Part shown: in pieces, positions 42,630-52,583 of the stretch
How positions within the stretch are numbered: position 1 is the stretch's first letter
Layout: each line of letters starts with the position of its first letter
Source of the DNA: Desulfobacterales bacterium
GTDB lineage: Bacteria > Desulfobacterota > Desulfobacteria > Desulfobacterales > Desulfosalsimonadaceae
DNA length: 64,000 bases
Reading direction: 5' to 3'
NCBI GenBank assembly: GCA_034520365.1
Contig: JAXHNP010000007.1
Span: 744,001 to 808,000, forward strand
Notes under the pieces: model-generated
What the model saw: the letters and a program-made list of their open reading frames with translations, nothing else
The model's database searches: none
What the model was told of the DNA's origin: nothing
Made by a program: the position numbers and the translations under genes

Positions 42630-45206
42630 TTACCTTGGCCGGATGACATCGATAAAGCAGGTGTCATCATCGTCATCCCCGGAGTCAAAGGTCGGGAAAT
42701 CCCGGTGGGCGAATGTGTAAAAGACCTCGATCATGGAAAGGAAATTCCCATCAAGCTGGGGCTCCCCATTCGGACCGGCCAGAATACTGCCGGACTGGCC
42801 CAGCGGGAACATGCTTTCAATCCGTCGCGGGCCGGATCCGCCCATTTCAACGCAGTGCGCGTAGGTGGAGCGGGAGGCAAACGGGATGGTGTGAACGACC
42901 TCGCCCAGCAGTTCATGCTTGAATTCAATCACCCCGCGCTTATTTACGCCCCATGAACGTCCGCCGAGTTTATCCAGGGCTCTATCCAGAGCGGTGACGA
43001 TAATCCCTTCCGCGGTTTCAACGTTATCCGGGGTCCCCACATTATCGAACCAGCTGTGGTTGTTTGAAATCGCGCTGTCCGGATTCAGGCCGTGGAGGAT
43101 GACGTTAAACAGCACCGTGGGGTTTTTCCATTTCTCCGGGTTTTCCGTATCCGCATCATATACGTTGTTGTCGTTTTCCGCCGCCTCCGGATCATAGACC
43201 CCGGAGTTTTCGTTACCCAGCTCATCCGTAAATGTGAGATCAATTACCTCCTGGATCCAGATGTTGGCGAGCATCCAGGCGTCTGATCGGTCTTTGCCGT
43301 CCATCCATTTGTCTTTTCCGCCTTTCACAAAATGGCCGTCAAATCCGTCCATGATCGCCAAAGCCCGGGTTCTTTCAGATGTTTGGTTTTTGTTGACCGC
43401 ATCCCGGAAATAGGTTTCAACAAAGGCCCAGGGATTGCCGCCGTCCCGGATGGAGTCCGTGGTGGCGATATTCAATGCCAGATCCCGGATTTCTTCAAAT
43501 GTCAGATTGTCGTGGCTTTCCAGGTACTCCTCGATCACGTGGGCCCGGTGAAAGGGGCCGAAGAAATAGCTCATGTTGTTTAGCGAATTGGGGTAATCCG
43601 GGCTCGACTTGTTGTTCCAGCCGCAGTAGAAGCCCTGTTCTGTATTTCTGTCCGTGGAAAGCGGCTTAAGCTCGTCCGCGTTCCATTCCGCCTGGGGCCC
43701 CAGCATGCCCTGCGGAAAGCGGTAGTCGAATCCATCGGGCCGCTCCGGATCCATGCCGGACATCCAGTAGGCGATGTTGCCGTCTTGGTCCGCATAGCAG
43801 AAATGCTGGCTGACCGCGACGTTTCTCAAGGCCGCCCCGAATTCGTCCATGCTCTGGGCCCGCGCCAGGTTGAGGAAGGCCTTGATGGTTTCAAACTCCT
43901 TGCCCCAGTGCGAATAGCGCCAGGCAATCAGGGGATCATCTTCTGCGGGATTATAGCCTGCCGGATCATAGGGCCGCGGGGAGATAATCGGCCCGTGGTC
44001 GGAGCGGAAAACCGGGTATTCAACATTTTCCTGGCCGGCCACTTTTATGGTTTCCGTGCGATGAAAGGTAACTTCCGCCGGCGTCTCAAAATAATAGTCC
44101 ACGGTATGGGCATGTCCCACCTGCATGGACCAGGCATGATGCGGGGTGCGGCCGATGACGATGCCCGGCAGGCCGGGTATGGCCATGCCGGAAATGTTTA
44201 AGCCGGCCGCCTCTATGGAGCCCTCCATGACGATGGAAGGAACGGAGAATCCCATCTGCGGGCCGGAATAAATAATCGGCCGGCCGGAGGCGGTTTTGTC
44301 TTTGTCGACCACCCAGGCATAGGAGCCCATCTTAACATAGGCGTTTATTTGTTTGAGCGTCTCCACCCGGTTCGCCCAAAGATTATCCATGGGCTCGCTG
44401 ATTTTCTGAACATTGGCGATTGCCTTTTCCTTTTCAGCCGGAGTTGAAGGAGCGTTGGCAACCTTGCGGGTTTCGGCGGCTTTTGGGCCGGCTGCCGCGG
44501 TTGTATTGGTATTGGCCTTGGATTCCGGGATATAGGTCTGGGCATCCGGATCATTTTTCCAGCGCAGATCATTAAACATCTGCATTCCCAAATTTTCTCC
44601 GAATGCGGTCTGCAGATACTGGATTAACCGGGCATTATCAAGCTGCCCCCTCGACTGGGCGCCCGGATCGAACTGACGCAGCAATGCGGCCTCCCAGGCC
44701 AGGATATCTTCCGGGGTCCACTGGTCCGGCACCAGGGGGCCGCCCAATCCAAGCTTTTGACCCAGCCCATGAAATTCAATGGGCAGCTGGGTCAGGTCGG
44801 CTGAGACCTCGTTAATCCGCTGGTTAACCCCGTCCACATAGCCCTGGATCATCTCCCGGGTTTCCGCATCCAGGGCATCAAAGCCCTCGCTCAGCTCCGT
44901 GTCGCTGTAGCCGGTGACCCGAACCAGAATATCCTGGTTGAGAAATTTATTGTTTTCACCAGCCCCGAGAATTTCAGCCAGTGTCCCATTAGCGGACCGC
45001 CGGTATTTCTCCATCTGCCAGAGCCGGTCCGTGGCCACGGCATAGCCCATCTCTTTGAATACATCATAGATGCTGTCCGACTCATGGCCCTTGATAAACC
45101 AGACCCCTTTGTCATCCCGGGCGGTCGTGACCTCGGCCACAGACGTCGCGGGCAGAGCGATAACCGCTGCCAGTAAAATTACCAGTAACCAATGAATGCG
45201 TTTCAT
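42630..45206 (-). CDS. Penicillin acylase-family Ntn hydrolase, exported
   Basis: This 858-residue precursor has a signal peptide (1-24), an alpha-chain region, and the beta-chain start at a serine near residue 293 in GSYAWVV, the N-terminal nucleophile exposed by self-cleavage. Downstream beta-chain motifs follow, such as IPGLPGIVIGRTPHHAW. Family members hydrolyse amide bonds of beta-lactams or acyl-homoserine lactones, and the true substrate is unknown. The C-terminus carries an acidic DDDDD run and a cysteine, perhaps calcium-binding. AGGAGG precedes the start. Confidence 0.9.
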   Translation of the reverse strand: MKRIHWLLVILLAAVIALPATSVAEVTTARDDKGVWFIKGHESDSIYDVFKEMGYAVATDRLWQMEKYRRSANGTLAEILGAGENNKFLNQDILVRVTGYSDTELSEGFDALDAETREMIQGYVDGVNQRINEVSADLTQLPIEFHGLGQKLGLGGPLVPDQWTPEDILAWEAALLRQFDPGAQSRGQLDNARLIQYLQTAFGENLGMQMFNDLRWKNDPDAQTYIPESKANTNTTAAAGPKAAETRKVANAPSTPAEKEKAIANVQKISEPMDNLWANRVETLKQINAYVKMGSYAWVVDKDKTASGRPIIYSGPQMGFSVPSIVMEGSIEAAGLNISGMAIPGLPGIVIGRTPHHAWSMQVGHAHTVDYYFETPAEVTFHRTETIKVAGQENVEYPVFRSDHGPIISPRPYDPAGYNPAEDDPLIAWRYSHWGKEFETIKAFLNLARAQSMDEFGAALRNVAVSQHFCYADQDGNIAYWMSGMDPERPDGFDYRFPQGMLGPQAEWNADELKPLSTDRNTEQGFYCGWNNKSSPDYPNSLNNMSYFFGPFHRAHVIEEYLESHDNLTFEEIRDLALNIATTDSIRDGGNPWAFVETYFRDAVNKNQTSERTRALAIMDGFDGHFVKGGKDKWMDGKDRSDAWMLANIWIQEVIDLTFTDELGNENSGVYDPEAAENDNNVYDADTENPEKWKNPTVLFNVILHGLNPDSAISNNHSWFDNVGTPDNVETAEGIIVTALDRALDKLGGRSWGVNKRGVIEFKHELLGEVVHTIPFASRSTYAHCVEMGGSGPRRIESMFPLGQSGSILAGPNGEPQLDGNFLSMIEVFYTFAHRDFPTFDSGDDDDDTCFIDVIRPR

Positions 45207-45600
45207 TGTACCTCCTATGTGTTTAATTGTGAATTTGAAACGACCAATAAAACCCGGATTTTTCGGTTTTTATTCGGATTTTGTGTCTGATGGGAAAATA
45301 ATCTGTTAGCATAAGAAGCGATGGCTTGATATTTGCGGGTTAAATAGCCGCATAAATGAGGCAATGGCATGGCGTCGATAAATCCGAAATTGTGTTTATA
45401 CATATAAACTGAGTTTAATTGTAACACGAAATCTTTATCCGCAACAACCATCAAAATCTATGGGGAAACCCAAAGATGATTATTTTTTTGCCTTTTTGCG
45501 ATTGCGCGGCATAATTTAAAGGATACGCAGATCTACTGAATTATTTTGGGGCCGGTGCCGGCGGGACGCTGAAAGGCGGTCCGGTTATTTTAACAGGGTT
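45207..45600. other. Gap of 394 bases without a gene
   Basis: This is the divergent region between penicillin acylase and the lipase-like gene. It contains an imperfect palindrome (AATAAAACCCGG with its complement, 45246-45274) and AT-rich sequence. No repeat family member and no convincing small gene were seen. Confidence 0.5.
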
Positions 45601-46416
45601 ATGAATTTGTTGTGTCATTCCAATCATATGCGGCTTGGGGGCTTTGTTTGCTGTCTTTGTTTTCGCGGCGTACTGGTCCTTGGACTGTTTGCCGTTCTGC
45701 TGACGGGCTGCTCGCGGGTTAAACCCACGGCTTCGGAAAACAGGGCGGCATACGTGGTTTTGCTTCATGGCCTGGGGCGGGGACCGTCTTCCATGGATTC
45801 GATTGCCGCTTGCTTGGCCGAAGCCGGATATACGGTGGTAAACGCTAAATACCCCTCCACCCGGTATCCGGTTAAACAAATCGCTGAAACGCATATACCC
45901 GAGATAATGGGGCGATGCCGGGAGAACGAACATAAAAAAATCCATTTTGTCACCCATTCAATGGGAGGTATTGTCCTCCGCCAATATTTACAGGCCCATC
46001 AATTGCCCCCGGGCAGCCGTATCGTAATGATCAGTCCGCCCAACCAGGGAAGCGAACTGGTGGATGTCTTCGGCGGCTGGTTCTTTTTTGAATGGATTTA
46101 CGGGCCGGCGGGCAAAACCCTCGGCACCGGCCCGCAAAGCCTGCCCAAGCGGCTTGCGCCAGTAGATGCCGAAATCGGGATTATTGCGGGCAGCCGGAGT
46201 TTTAATCCGATCGGTTCATGGATTATTCCTGGAAAAGATGACGGCCGGGTGGCTGTCGAAAGCACAATACTGCCGGGGATGAATGATTTTCTGGTGCTGC
46301 CGCGCACCCATAACTTTATTGCGGAAAGTGCTGAGGTATGCCGCCAGGTGGCCGCATTTCTTGAAACGGGTCGATTTAAACGCAGCCGGCAGGCATCTGA
46401 AAGGGAGGGGCAGTAA
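45601..46416 (+). CDS. Alpha/beta-hydrolase lipoprotein (lipase-like)
   Basis: This 271-residue protein has a lipoprotein signal ending in LLTGC (Cys37), the oxyanion motif LLHGLGRG, nucleophile Ser120 in THSMGG, a likely Asp in GKDDGRV (about 213) and His in RTHNF (about 238). It is therefore probably an outer-membrane- or periplasm-anchored lipase or esterase. It is followed closely by a barrel protein, suggesting an envelope unit. ATG 45628 is an alternative start; neither has a strong ribosome site. Confidence 0.83.
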   Translation: MNLLCHSNHMRLGGFVCCLCFRGVLVLGLFAVLLTGCSRVKPTASENRAAYVVLLHGLGRGPSSMDSIAACLAEAGYTVVNAKYPSTRYPVKQIAETHIPEIMGRCRENEHKKIHFVTHSMGGIVLRQYLQAHQLPPGSRIVMISPPNQGSELVDVFGGWFFFEWIYGPAGKTLGTGPQSLPKRLAPVDAEIGIIAGSRSFNPIGSWIIPGKDDGRVAVESTILPGMNDFLVLPRTHNFIAESAEVCRQVAAFLETGRFKRSRQASEREGQ

Positions 46417-46419
46417 TTG

Positions 46420-47304
46420 ATGGTACGGGGGGCAGGAGAAGGCAGCCTTTGCCCGACGGGGCGATTGCTGTTCGGGCGATCCATATTGTCTTATTTGGTT
46501 TGGCTGGGGCTGTTCCTATTCAGTTTACTGATGCCGGCCCCGGGTGTTGCTGAATCCAATCCGGAATCCGGGCCTTATCAGCTGGACCTGGGGGTTCGGC
46601 TCCAGCATTTTAAGTGGTCTGAATACGGTGCCGGCGGCATTCAGCTGGTTGAGGAAACCGGGCTTCTGTATGGGCTGAAGCAGGAACTGGCCTATCGCAA
46701 GGGGATGTTCGGCTGGCGGCAGGGGGCTTCGCTTTTTTACGGGGAGGTGGATTATGAGGGCTATACCTGGACGCTTCTGCCGATTCAAACCGATGTGACT
46801 TATATCGGGGGCGCTGCGTTTTTTGATCTTGAGCCGGGATATCAGTGGCCGTCCGGCCTTCTGATAAAAGGCATTGCCGGGTTGGGCGGCCGGCTGTGGC
46901 TGCGGGATCTGGATGATACCCGGACTGAGCTGGGCACCCGGGTGGGCGGCGTGGAGGAATGGTGGTGGACAATCTGCGGACGCATCGGCGCCGGCGCGGT
47001 TTATCCAGTGCAACGATTCGGCCGGTTTTTTCTGACCGCGGGCATCAAATGGCCGATTTATACGCGAAACGAGGCCATCTTTTTTGTGCAGGGAAGCCCG
47101 GATATCGATCTGGAACCGGAACCGGACATTTCGCCGTTTGCCCACATCGGATGGCGGTGGCGGCAGCTTAAATTTCGGATTTTTTATGAATCCCTTCGGT
47201 TTAAGGCCTCTGACCGGGTGGAAAGCGGCGGGTATGATCTCTATCAGCCCGAATCCGAGGCGGATATGATCGGCGCGGATCTGTCCTGGATATTTAGTTT
47301 CTGA
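46420..47304 (+). CDS. Outer-membrane beta-barrel protein
   Basis: This 294-residue protein has a signal peptide (about 1-45, long N-region) followed by alternating hydrophobic/aromatic strands throughout and a C-terminal Phe (SWIFSF), the signature of a barrel inserted by BamA. The number of strands cannot be fixed by eye; ten to twelve fit. The function is unknown. GGGAGGGG nine bases before ATG 46420 supports the start. It lies three bases after the lipase-like gene and is surely co-transcribed. Confidence 0.78.
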   Translation: MVRGAGEGSLCPTGRLLFGRSILSYLVWLGLFLFSLLMPAPGVAESNPESGPYQLDLGVRLQHFKWSEYGAGGIQLVEETGLLYGLKQELAYRKGMFGWRQGASLFYGEVDYEGYTWTLLPIQTDVTYIGGAAFFDLEPGYQWPSGLLIKGIAGLGGRLWLRDLDDTRTELGTRVGGVEEWWWTICGRIGAGAVYPVQRFGRFFLTAGIKWPIYTRNEAIFFVQGSPDIDLEPEPDISPFAHIGWRWRQLKFRIFYESLRFKASDRVESGGYDLYQPESEADMIGADLSWIFSF

Positions 47305-47485
47305 TGGCTTCGTAAAAACGGCTTATTCCGCCGCTACGGCATTTTTGCAGAAAGTAACTAAAAAAGGCCTTCAAAATTCGTCCATACTGTCATTTCGAGC
47401 GACAGCGAGAAATCTTTAAATAAAGATTCCTCGTCACTTTCGTTCCTCGGAATGACAGTGGCAAAACTATTTGGAATAAAAACAT
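47305..47485. repeat. Composite palindromic repeat (copy 2)
   Basis: It begins with GATGGCTTCGTAAAAACGGC, continues with GCATTTTTGCAGAAAGTAAC, then a CTGTCATTTCGAGC hairpin ending in GGAATGACAG, and closes with TTTGGAATAA. Order and spacing match the repeat at 2661-2880. The hairpin could act as a transcription barrier between the barrel and photolyase genes. Confidence 0.8.
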
Positions 47486-47521
47486 ATTTTGTTGAGTTCC
47501 TTGAAAGAAAGGCAGGGAAAC

Positions 47522-48877
47522 ATGATTCATGAGGCCCGAATACGCCACTTGATCGGGGTCCCGCCCCGGGACGGATCCTATGTTTTGTACTGGATGCAGC
47601 AGGCCCAGCGCACGGAATACAATCACGCCCTGGCCTTTGCCGCTCAAACCGCGGATGAACTGGACCTTCCGCTTGTTGTCGGATTTGTGCTGACCCCGGA
47701 TTTTCCGGAGGCCAATCTGCGCCACTACCAGTTTATGCTGGAAGGCATCCGGGATGTCCAGGCAGGCCTTGACAGGGCGGATATCCCCTTTGTCCTTCGG
47801 ATGGGCGAAATGGTCGCCTCTGTTGTCAAGCTGGCCGAAAAGGCGGCCTGGGTGGTAACGGATGTCGGGTATTTAAGAATTCAACGCGAGTGGCGGGATA
47901 AAGTGGCCAAAGCGATCACCTGTCCGTTTACCGCGGTGGAGACGGATGTGATCGTCCCGGTGGCCGTGGCCTCGGAAAAAGAGGAAACCGCCGCCCGCAC
48001 ATTGCGGCCCAAAGTTTTAAAGCGGAAAGATGAATTTTTTGATCCGGTTCCCGCTCCCCGCGGCCGCGGCCTTCCGGCGGCGCTGCCGGATGGCATTTCC
48101 GAGGCGGTTGATCCGGCCCGGCTGCTTTCCGAAATATCGGTAGATGCCGGTGTTTCCCCGGTATCTGCATTTAAGGGCGGCCAGCAGGCGGCAAAGGTCC
48201 TTTTGAACCGGTTTATCGGGGAAAAACTGACGGATTATGAAACCCTGGCCCGGGATCCGGTGGCCCAATGCCAGTCGGATTTGAGTCCCTATCTTCATTT
48301 CGGGCAGATTTCGCCGATAGCCGTATACCAGGAAGTGAGCCGTGCGGATGCGCCGGATACCGCTAAATGGGCATTTCTTGAACAGCTCCTGGTCCGGCGG
48401 GAGCTTGGCATCAATTTTGTTTACCACAATCCGGGCTATGACAGCTATGAATCCGCCGTGCCGCAGTGGGCACAGAAAAGCCTGAAAGCCCATCAGTCAG
48501 ATCCCCGCCCCTATGTCTATACCCGGGATCAGTTTGAGGCGGCTGAAACCCATGACCCTTACTGGAATGCCGCGCAGATGGAGATGATGGTAACCGGGAA
48601 GATGCACAATTACATGCGCATGTACTGGGGAAAAAAAATTATCGAATGGACCAAAGATCCGGCCGAGGCCTTTGACATCATGCTCTATTTAAACAACAAA
48701 TACGAACTGGACGGCCGGGATGCGAACAGCTTCACCGGTGTGGCCTGGTGTTTCGGCAAACACGACCGGCCGTGGCAGGAGCGGGAAATTTTCGGCAAGG
48801 TCCGCTACATGAATGCCAGGGGGCTTGAGCGAAAGTTTAAAATCGCACAGTATGTAGACCGGGTGAATTCGCTTTGA
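47522..48877 (+). CDS. Class II DNA photolyase
   Basis: This 451-residue protein of the cryptochrome/photolyase family is class II by its LGINFVYH and MYWGKKIIEW motifs in the FAD domain, and NNKYELDGRDANSF with GVAWCFGKHDRPW at the C-terminus. It repairs cyclobutane pyrimidine dimers using blue light. Presence in an apparent strict anaerobe implies exposure to light at sediment surfaces or in shallow habitats. AGGGAAAC precedes ATG 47522; an in-frame ATG at 47489 is less supported. Confidence 0.93.
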   Translation: MIHEARIRHLIGVPPRDGSYVLYWMQQAQRTEYNHALAFAAQTADELDLPLVVGFVLTPDFPEANLRHYQFMLEGIRDVQAGLDRADIPFVLRMGEMVASVVKLAEKAAWVVTDVGYLRIQREWRDKVAKAITCPFTAVETDVIVPVAVASEKEETAARTLRPKVLKRKDEFFDPVPAPRGRGLPAALPDGISEAVDPARLLSEISVDAGVSPVSAFKGGQQAAKVLLNRFIGEKLTDYETLARDPVAQCQSDLSPYLHFGQISPIAVYQEVSRADAPDTAKWAFLEQLLVRRELGINFVYHNPGYDSYESAVPQWAQKSLKAHQSDPRPYVYTRDQFEAAETHDPYWNAAQMEMMVTGKMHNYMRMYWGKKIIEWTKDPAEAFDIMLYLNNKYELDGRDANSFTGVAWCFGKHDRPWQEREIFGKVRYMNARGLERKFKIAQYVDRVNSL

Positions 48878-48887
48878 TTGTTAAAAT

Positions 48888-50603
48888 TTACCCGGACTGC
48901 CGCATTTTGAGCGACCGCATCCGGTTGATGGCGGCGGCCAGATCCAGAGCCCGGAATTCGGCGATCTCGCCGGTGATGTAGGGGGTTAAGGCGTCCAGCC
49001 CCTGGGCATTGATATCCGCAAGAACCTGTTCGACCAGCTCTTTTAAGGATCGGCGGCCGTCAATATGTCCTGCGGCATAATGGATGGCATGCCCCAGGGC
49101 GGTAATCTGGGAGATATCCACCAGCTGTTCCAGATCGGAAATGTCAATATTGTCGCTGCCGAACTGGATTTCATTAATCCCGCGGGCGGCGATTTTTAGT
49201 TTGTTATTGCCTTTGTATGGATTAAAGCTTTCCGGAAGCGGCGTGCGGTGCCGGATGTCGCCGAATTGTCCGCCCCCCTCATTCCAGCGGTCCGTGCCGG
49301 TTTCCATGGCGATGGCCCGGGCCGCGGCGGTGACATCATAGGGCTGGTACTCGGTCATCTGGATCACATGATCGGCCATAGTGAAATAATCGCCTGAGCC
49401 GCCCATGACCAGGACCGTGGATATGTTTTTATCCGAAAAAAGCTGCCGCACTTTGTCGATAAACGGGGTGATGGGCTCCTGCGCTTTTTTGACCAGCTGC
49501 TGCATGCGATGGTCCCGGATCATGAAATTGGTGGCAGACGTGTCCTCATCCAAAAGGATGGCCTCGGCGCCCGCCTCAATGGCCTCGGCAATATTTGCCG
49601 CCTGGGAGGTGCTGCCGCTGGCGTTTTCGGTGGAAAATGCGGCGGTTTCCTTTTGAAAGGGCAGATTGTTGATAAACGGCGAAATATCGGTTTTTTCGAT
49701 ATTCCGGCCGTCACAGGCCCTGATTTTTTGCGTATTTTCTATGGTTACGGCAAGTTCCCGGCCGTCGCCCGGGATATGGTTGTAAATGCCCAGTTCAATG
49801 GCGGCCAAAAGCGTTGATTTGCCGTGATAGCCGCCGCCCACGATCAGGGTGACGCCGGCCGGGATGCCCATGCCGGATACGCTGCCGGCGTTGGGAAGCT
49901 CAAGCGTAACCCGGTAAGTCTCAGGCGATTGAAAGGCGATGGCCTCCTTGGCCGGCATGGGGCGGGAATCAATGCCGCTTCGCCGGGGGAGCAGGCTGCC
50001 GTCTGCCACAAAGGCGATCAGGCCGTGCCCGGGCAAGAGGGATCTGGCCGTATCCGCATCTTCGGCGGTTTGGATATGCCGGTCGAGCGCCTCCATGTCC
50101 AGGTTTCTGCTGAAAAGCGACTGATTAACGATTCGGGGCAGCTCGTCAAAGAACATGGCCTCCGCGTCATTTCCGGCGATTTTTCGGCCATGGGCCGGAA
50201 GCCCGATCCGGAACCGGGCCTCCACATAGGTGTCGGTGATCACCATGGCGGTGCGCTCAAGGATTTCCTGGCCCGGTCCGTCAATGGTGATCAAGCCGCC
50301 CTTGCCGGTGCCCCGGCGGCCTTTGGAAATTTTTCGGCAGGAGGCAAAAAACCGGCGGGTCAAAAAATCACAGGCCGCCACCTGCCGGCTTTTATTTTGG
50401 GTGACAGCCGGCGCAAAGCCCGCGGATTGGCGATCCACGCGCACCCGGGCGCGGCTTGGCGAAGCAAAAGGGTCGCCCTGAATGTGGTCAAGCATTAATT
50501 GGTAATTCGGGAATTGATAGCTGCCTTTGATGTCCTTGTAGGCCTTGTAGCCTTTGCCGTTAATTCGCCGGAGCTGGGATTTTAACTCGTTTTCCGGTAA
50601 CAT
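48888..50603 (-). CDS. P-loop ATPase of the PF09818 (ABC-ATPase) family
   Basis: This 571-residue protein has Walker A GGGYHGKST (about 255-263), an ABC-like GSTSQAANIAEAIE signature, and AILLDEDTSATNF as Walker B. This layout matches the uncharacterised ABC-ATPase family PF09818, found in bacteria and plants, whose role is unclear; an RNA- or DNA-related function is often suggested. It is convergent with photolyase (ten bases). Confidence 0.88.
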   Translation of the reverse strand: MLPENELKSQLRRINGKGYKAYKDIKGSYQFPNYQLMLDHIQGDPFASPSRARVRVDRQSAGFAPAVTQNKSRQVAACDFLTRRFFASCRKISKGRRGTGKGGLITIDGPGQEILERTAMVITDTYVEARFRIGLPAHGRKIAGNDAEAMFFDELPRIVNQSLFSRNLDMEALDRHIQTAEDADTARSLLPGHGLIAFVADGSLLPRRSGIDSRPMPAKEAIAFQSPETYRVTLELPNAGSVSGMGIPAGVTLIVGGGYHGKSTLLAAIELGIYNHIPGDGRELAVTIENTQKIRACDGRNIEKTDISPFINNLPFQKETAAFSTENASGSTSQAANIAEAIEAGAEAILLDEDTSATNFMIRDHRMQQLVKKAQEPITPFIDKVRQLFSDKNISTVLVMGGSGDYFTMADHVIQMTEYQPYDVTAAARAIAMETGTDRWNEGGGQFGDIRHRTPLPESFNPYKGNNKLKIAARGINEIQFGSDNIDISDLEQLVDISQITALGHAIHYAAGHIDGRRSLKELVEQVLADINAQGLDALTPYITGEIAEFRALDLAAAINRMRSLKMRQSG

Positions 50604-50664
50604 GCTTCTTCACGGTTTAAGGTATCGGGTATAAGGTGTAAGGTCAATGAAATCAAGAATTTAT

Positions 50665-50765
50665 GGTCGGCACGGTAGCCGGCCCTACGATGGATCGGGT
50701 TTTTCCCCATTCGTAGGGCGGGCCACCGTGCCCGCCTGAAAAATAGATAGAACAAATTTATCGTG
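50665..50765. mobile_element. Family A derivative, 101 bp
   Basis: It starts at GGTCGGCACGGTAGCC and ends with AGAACAAATTTATCGTG, the family A terminus; the opposite terminus is missing. The same 101-bp form occurs twice around galE. The outer flanks AATGAAATCAAGAATTTAT and GCCTCAGTGCCTTTAAAGTT are shared with those copies, so it belongs to a larger dispersed repeat. It fills the 50604-50814 gap. Confidence 0.85.
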
Positions 50766-50814
50766 CCTCAGTGCCTTTAAAGTTATTTCTAAGCAAATTA
50801 AATAATTATCAATA

Positions 50815-51264
50815 TTAAGTACTTGCTTGATGTATTGTTTCGGTATTTTCAACCAGGGATTTAACAATATCTAAAAGCGGCGGCTTTAGCTGCCGCCATT
50901 TGGGATTTAAGGCTCTGGATTCATACCAGGTGAAATCAACCGCCACATACTGTTCGGGAATGGTGTGCTGGTTGTTGGACCCGTAGGTGACCTCCGGGTA
51001 ATACTCCACATAGAGCATCCGGTGCGGGTCGATATCAAATTCGCGGGTCACGTTGGTGGCAATGTGGCCGGCGCAGCTCCGGATGGACATTTTGCTCTCC
51101 GCCACGTCAGTGACAATAATCACATAGGGGCGGAGAAACGGAACCGAATGCCCCTCGCCGCGCGAGCGGTCGTAAATGCGCAGCCAGCATTTGCCGCTGG
51201 CCAGCTTCAATTTGCCGCCCCAGCCCTGCCAGGAGTATATGTCGTTATAAATGAGCGCTGCCAT
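50815..51264 (-). CDS. Conserved hypothetical protein, 149 aa
   Basis: This 149-residue soluble protein has many aromatic residues (YSWQGWGGKLKLASGKCWLRIYD near the start, VDFTWYESRALNPKW near the end). No family was recognised. The pattern is mainly beta, without signal peptide or membrane helix. It stands alone, between repeat DNA and the divergent traB-like gene. Confidence 0.6.
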   Translation of the reverse strand: MAALIYNDIYSWQGWGGKLKLASGKCWLRIYDRSRGEGHSVPFLRPYVIIVTDVAESKMSIRSCAGHIATNVTREFDIDPHRMLYVEYYPEVTYGSNNQHTIPEQYVAVDFTWYESRALNPKWRQLKPPLLDIVKSLVENTETIHQAST

Positions 51265-51403
51265 AACAACAATAAACTAATCAGCAATGGGTGCCAACGC
51301 AACAGGAATCAGTCTTTTCTTGACATCCGCACTAAAATGTGTGCATCCCAAATTGATTTGCAGGGGGATTTATCGGACTCAATCTAACAAGGAATACAAA
51401 TAG

Positions 51404-52579
51404 ATGACGGAATCAGGCGGGGACGCCGCGACCTATCGGCTGACTGTTGATGAGAAGGAAATTGTACTTCTGGGCACCGCGCATGTATCCCGGGAAAGCG
51501 CGGAGGCCGCGGAGGCTTTGATTGAAGCGGAACAGCCGGATTCCGTGTGTGTGGAGTTATGCCCCTCCCGGTATCAGGCCATTACTCAGCAGAAGCAGTG
51601 GCAGGAGATGGATATCGTCAAGGTAATCAAGGAGAAAAAGGCCTTTCTCTTGTTTGCCAACTTTCTGCTGGCCTCGTTTCAGAAACGGATCGGGGATAAA
51701 TTGGGCATCAAGCCGGGCGAGGAGATGATCCGGGCCATCAATGCCGGGGAAGCGGCCGGATCGGAGATTTGCCTCGCGGACCGCGATATTCGCGTGACGC
51801 TTTCCCGCACCTGGCGAAGTACCGGGGCGTGGAGCAAGCTGAAATTGCTCTTCCAGCTTCTGCTTTCCATGGGCGGCGTGGATGAGATTGACGAGGCGGA
51901 TATCGAGAAGATGAAGCAGAGGGATATGCTGGAGTCCATCCTGTCAGAACTGGAAAAGAGCCATCCTTCGCTTCGGAAAATCTTGATCGATGAGCGGGAC
52001 CGGTATCTGGCCCATAAGATCCGCCATGCGCCGGGCAAAAAGACCGTGGCCGTGATGGGCGCCGGCCATGTGCCCGGGATTCAGAAATATATCGCAGAAG
52101 ATATTGATATCGCCCCGCTTGAGACGGTGCCCCCTAAGGGACGGGGCGCGGGTGTTTTCAAATGGCTGATTCCCGCGGCTATTCTGCTGCTGATTGTCAC
52201 GGGGTTTTTTTTCGGCGGTGCGGAAAAGGGGAAAGACATGATTTCCTGGTGGGTGGCGGTCAACGGCATTTTTGCCGGTCTGGGCGCCATTATTGCCCTG
52301 GCCCACCCCCTCACCATATTGGCGACCATTGTGGCCGCGCCGCTTACTTCTTTAAACCCCATGATTGCCGCCGGCTGGGTGGCCGGTCTGGTGGAGGCGT
52401 TTGTCAGAAAGCCCAAAGTCAAGGATTTTGAAAATCTGTCCGATGATATCCTGTCTGTGCGGGGATTCTGGAAAAATAACGTCACCCGCATCCTGCTTAT
52501 CGTTGTCCTCGCCAACCTGGGCAGCGGCATCGGCACCTTTCTGGCGCTGCCTTTGATGCTCAAAGTGCTCGGCACTTGA
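51404..52579 (+). CDS. TraB/GumN-family membrane protein
   Basis: This 391-residue protein has an N-terminal TraB domain with LLGTAHVSRES (about 24-34), VCVELCPSRY and the GAGHVPGI motif near residue 222. Three to five membrane helices follow after residue 250. TraB was first described in pheromone shutdown in Enterococcus; the domain resembles metal-dependent EreA/ChaN-type folds and bacterial roles are uncertain. It is convergent with purN (five bases between). Confidence 0.88.
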   Translation: MTESGGDAATYRLTVDEKEIVLLGTAHVSRESAEAAEALIEAEQPDSVCVELCPSRYQAITQQKQWQEMDIVKVIKEKKAFLLFANFLLASFQKRIGDKLGIKPGEEMIRAINAGEAAGSEICLADRDIRVTLSRTWRSTGAWSKLKLLFQLLLSMGGVDEIDEADIEKMKQRDMLESILSELEKSHPSLRKILIDERDRYLAHKIRHAPGKKTVAVMGAGHVPGIQKYIAEDIDIAPLETVPPKGRGAGVFKWLIPAAILLLIVTGFFFGGAEKGKDMISWWVAVNGIFAGLGAIIALAHPLTILATIVAAPLTSLNPMIAAGWVAGLVEAFVRKPKVKDFENLSDDILSVRGFWKNNVTRILLIVVLANLGSGIGTFLALPLMLKVLGT

Positions 52580-52583
52580 GAGA

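Noticed and set aside
45215-45454. Possible 79-residue minus-strand gene
   Set aside because: No ribosome site, no recognisable pattern, and it lies in a divergent promoter gap.
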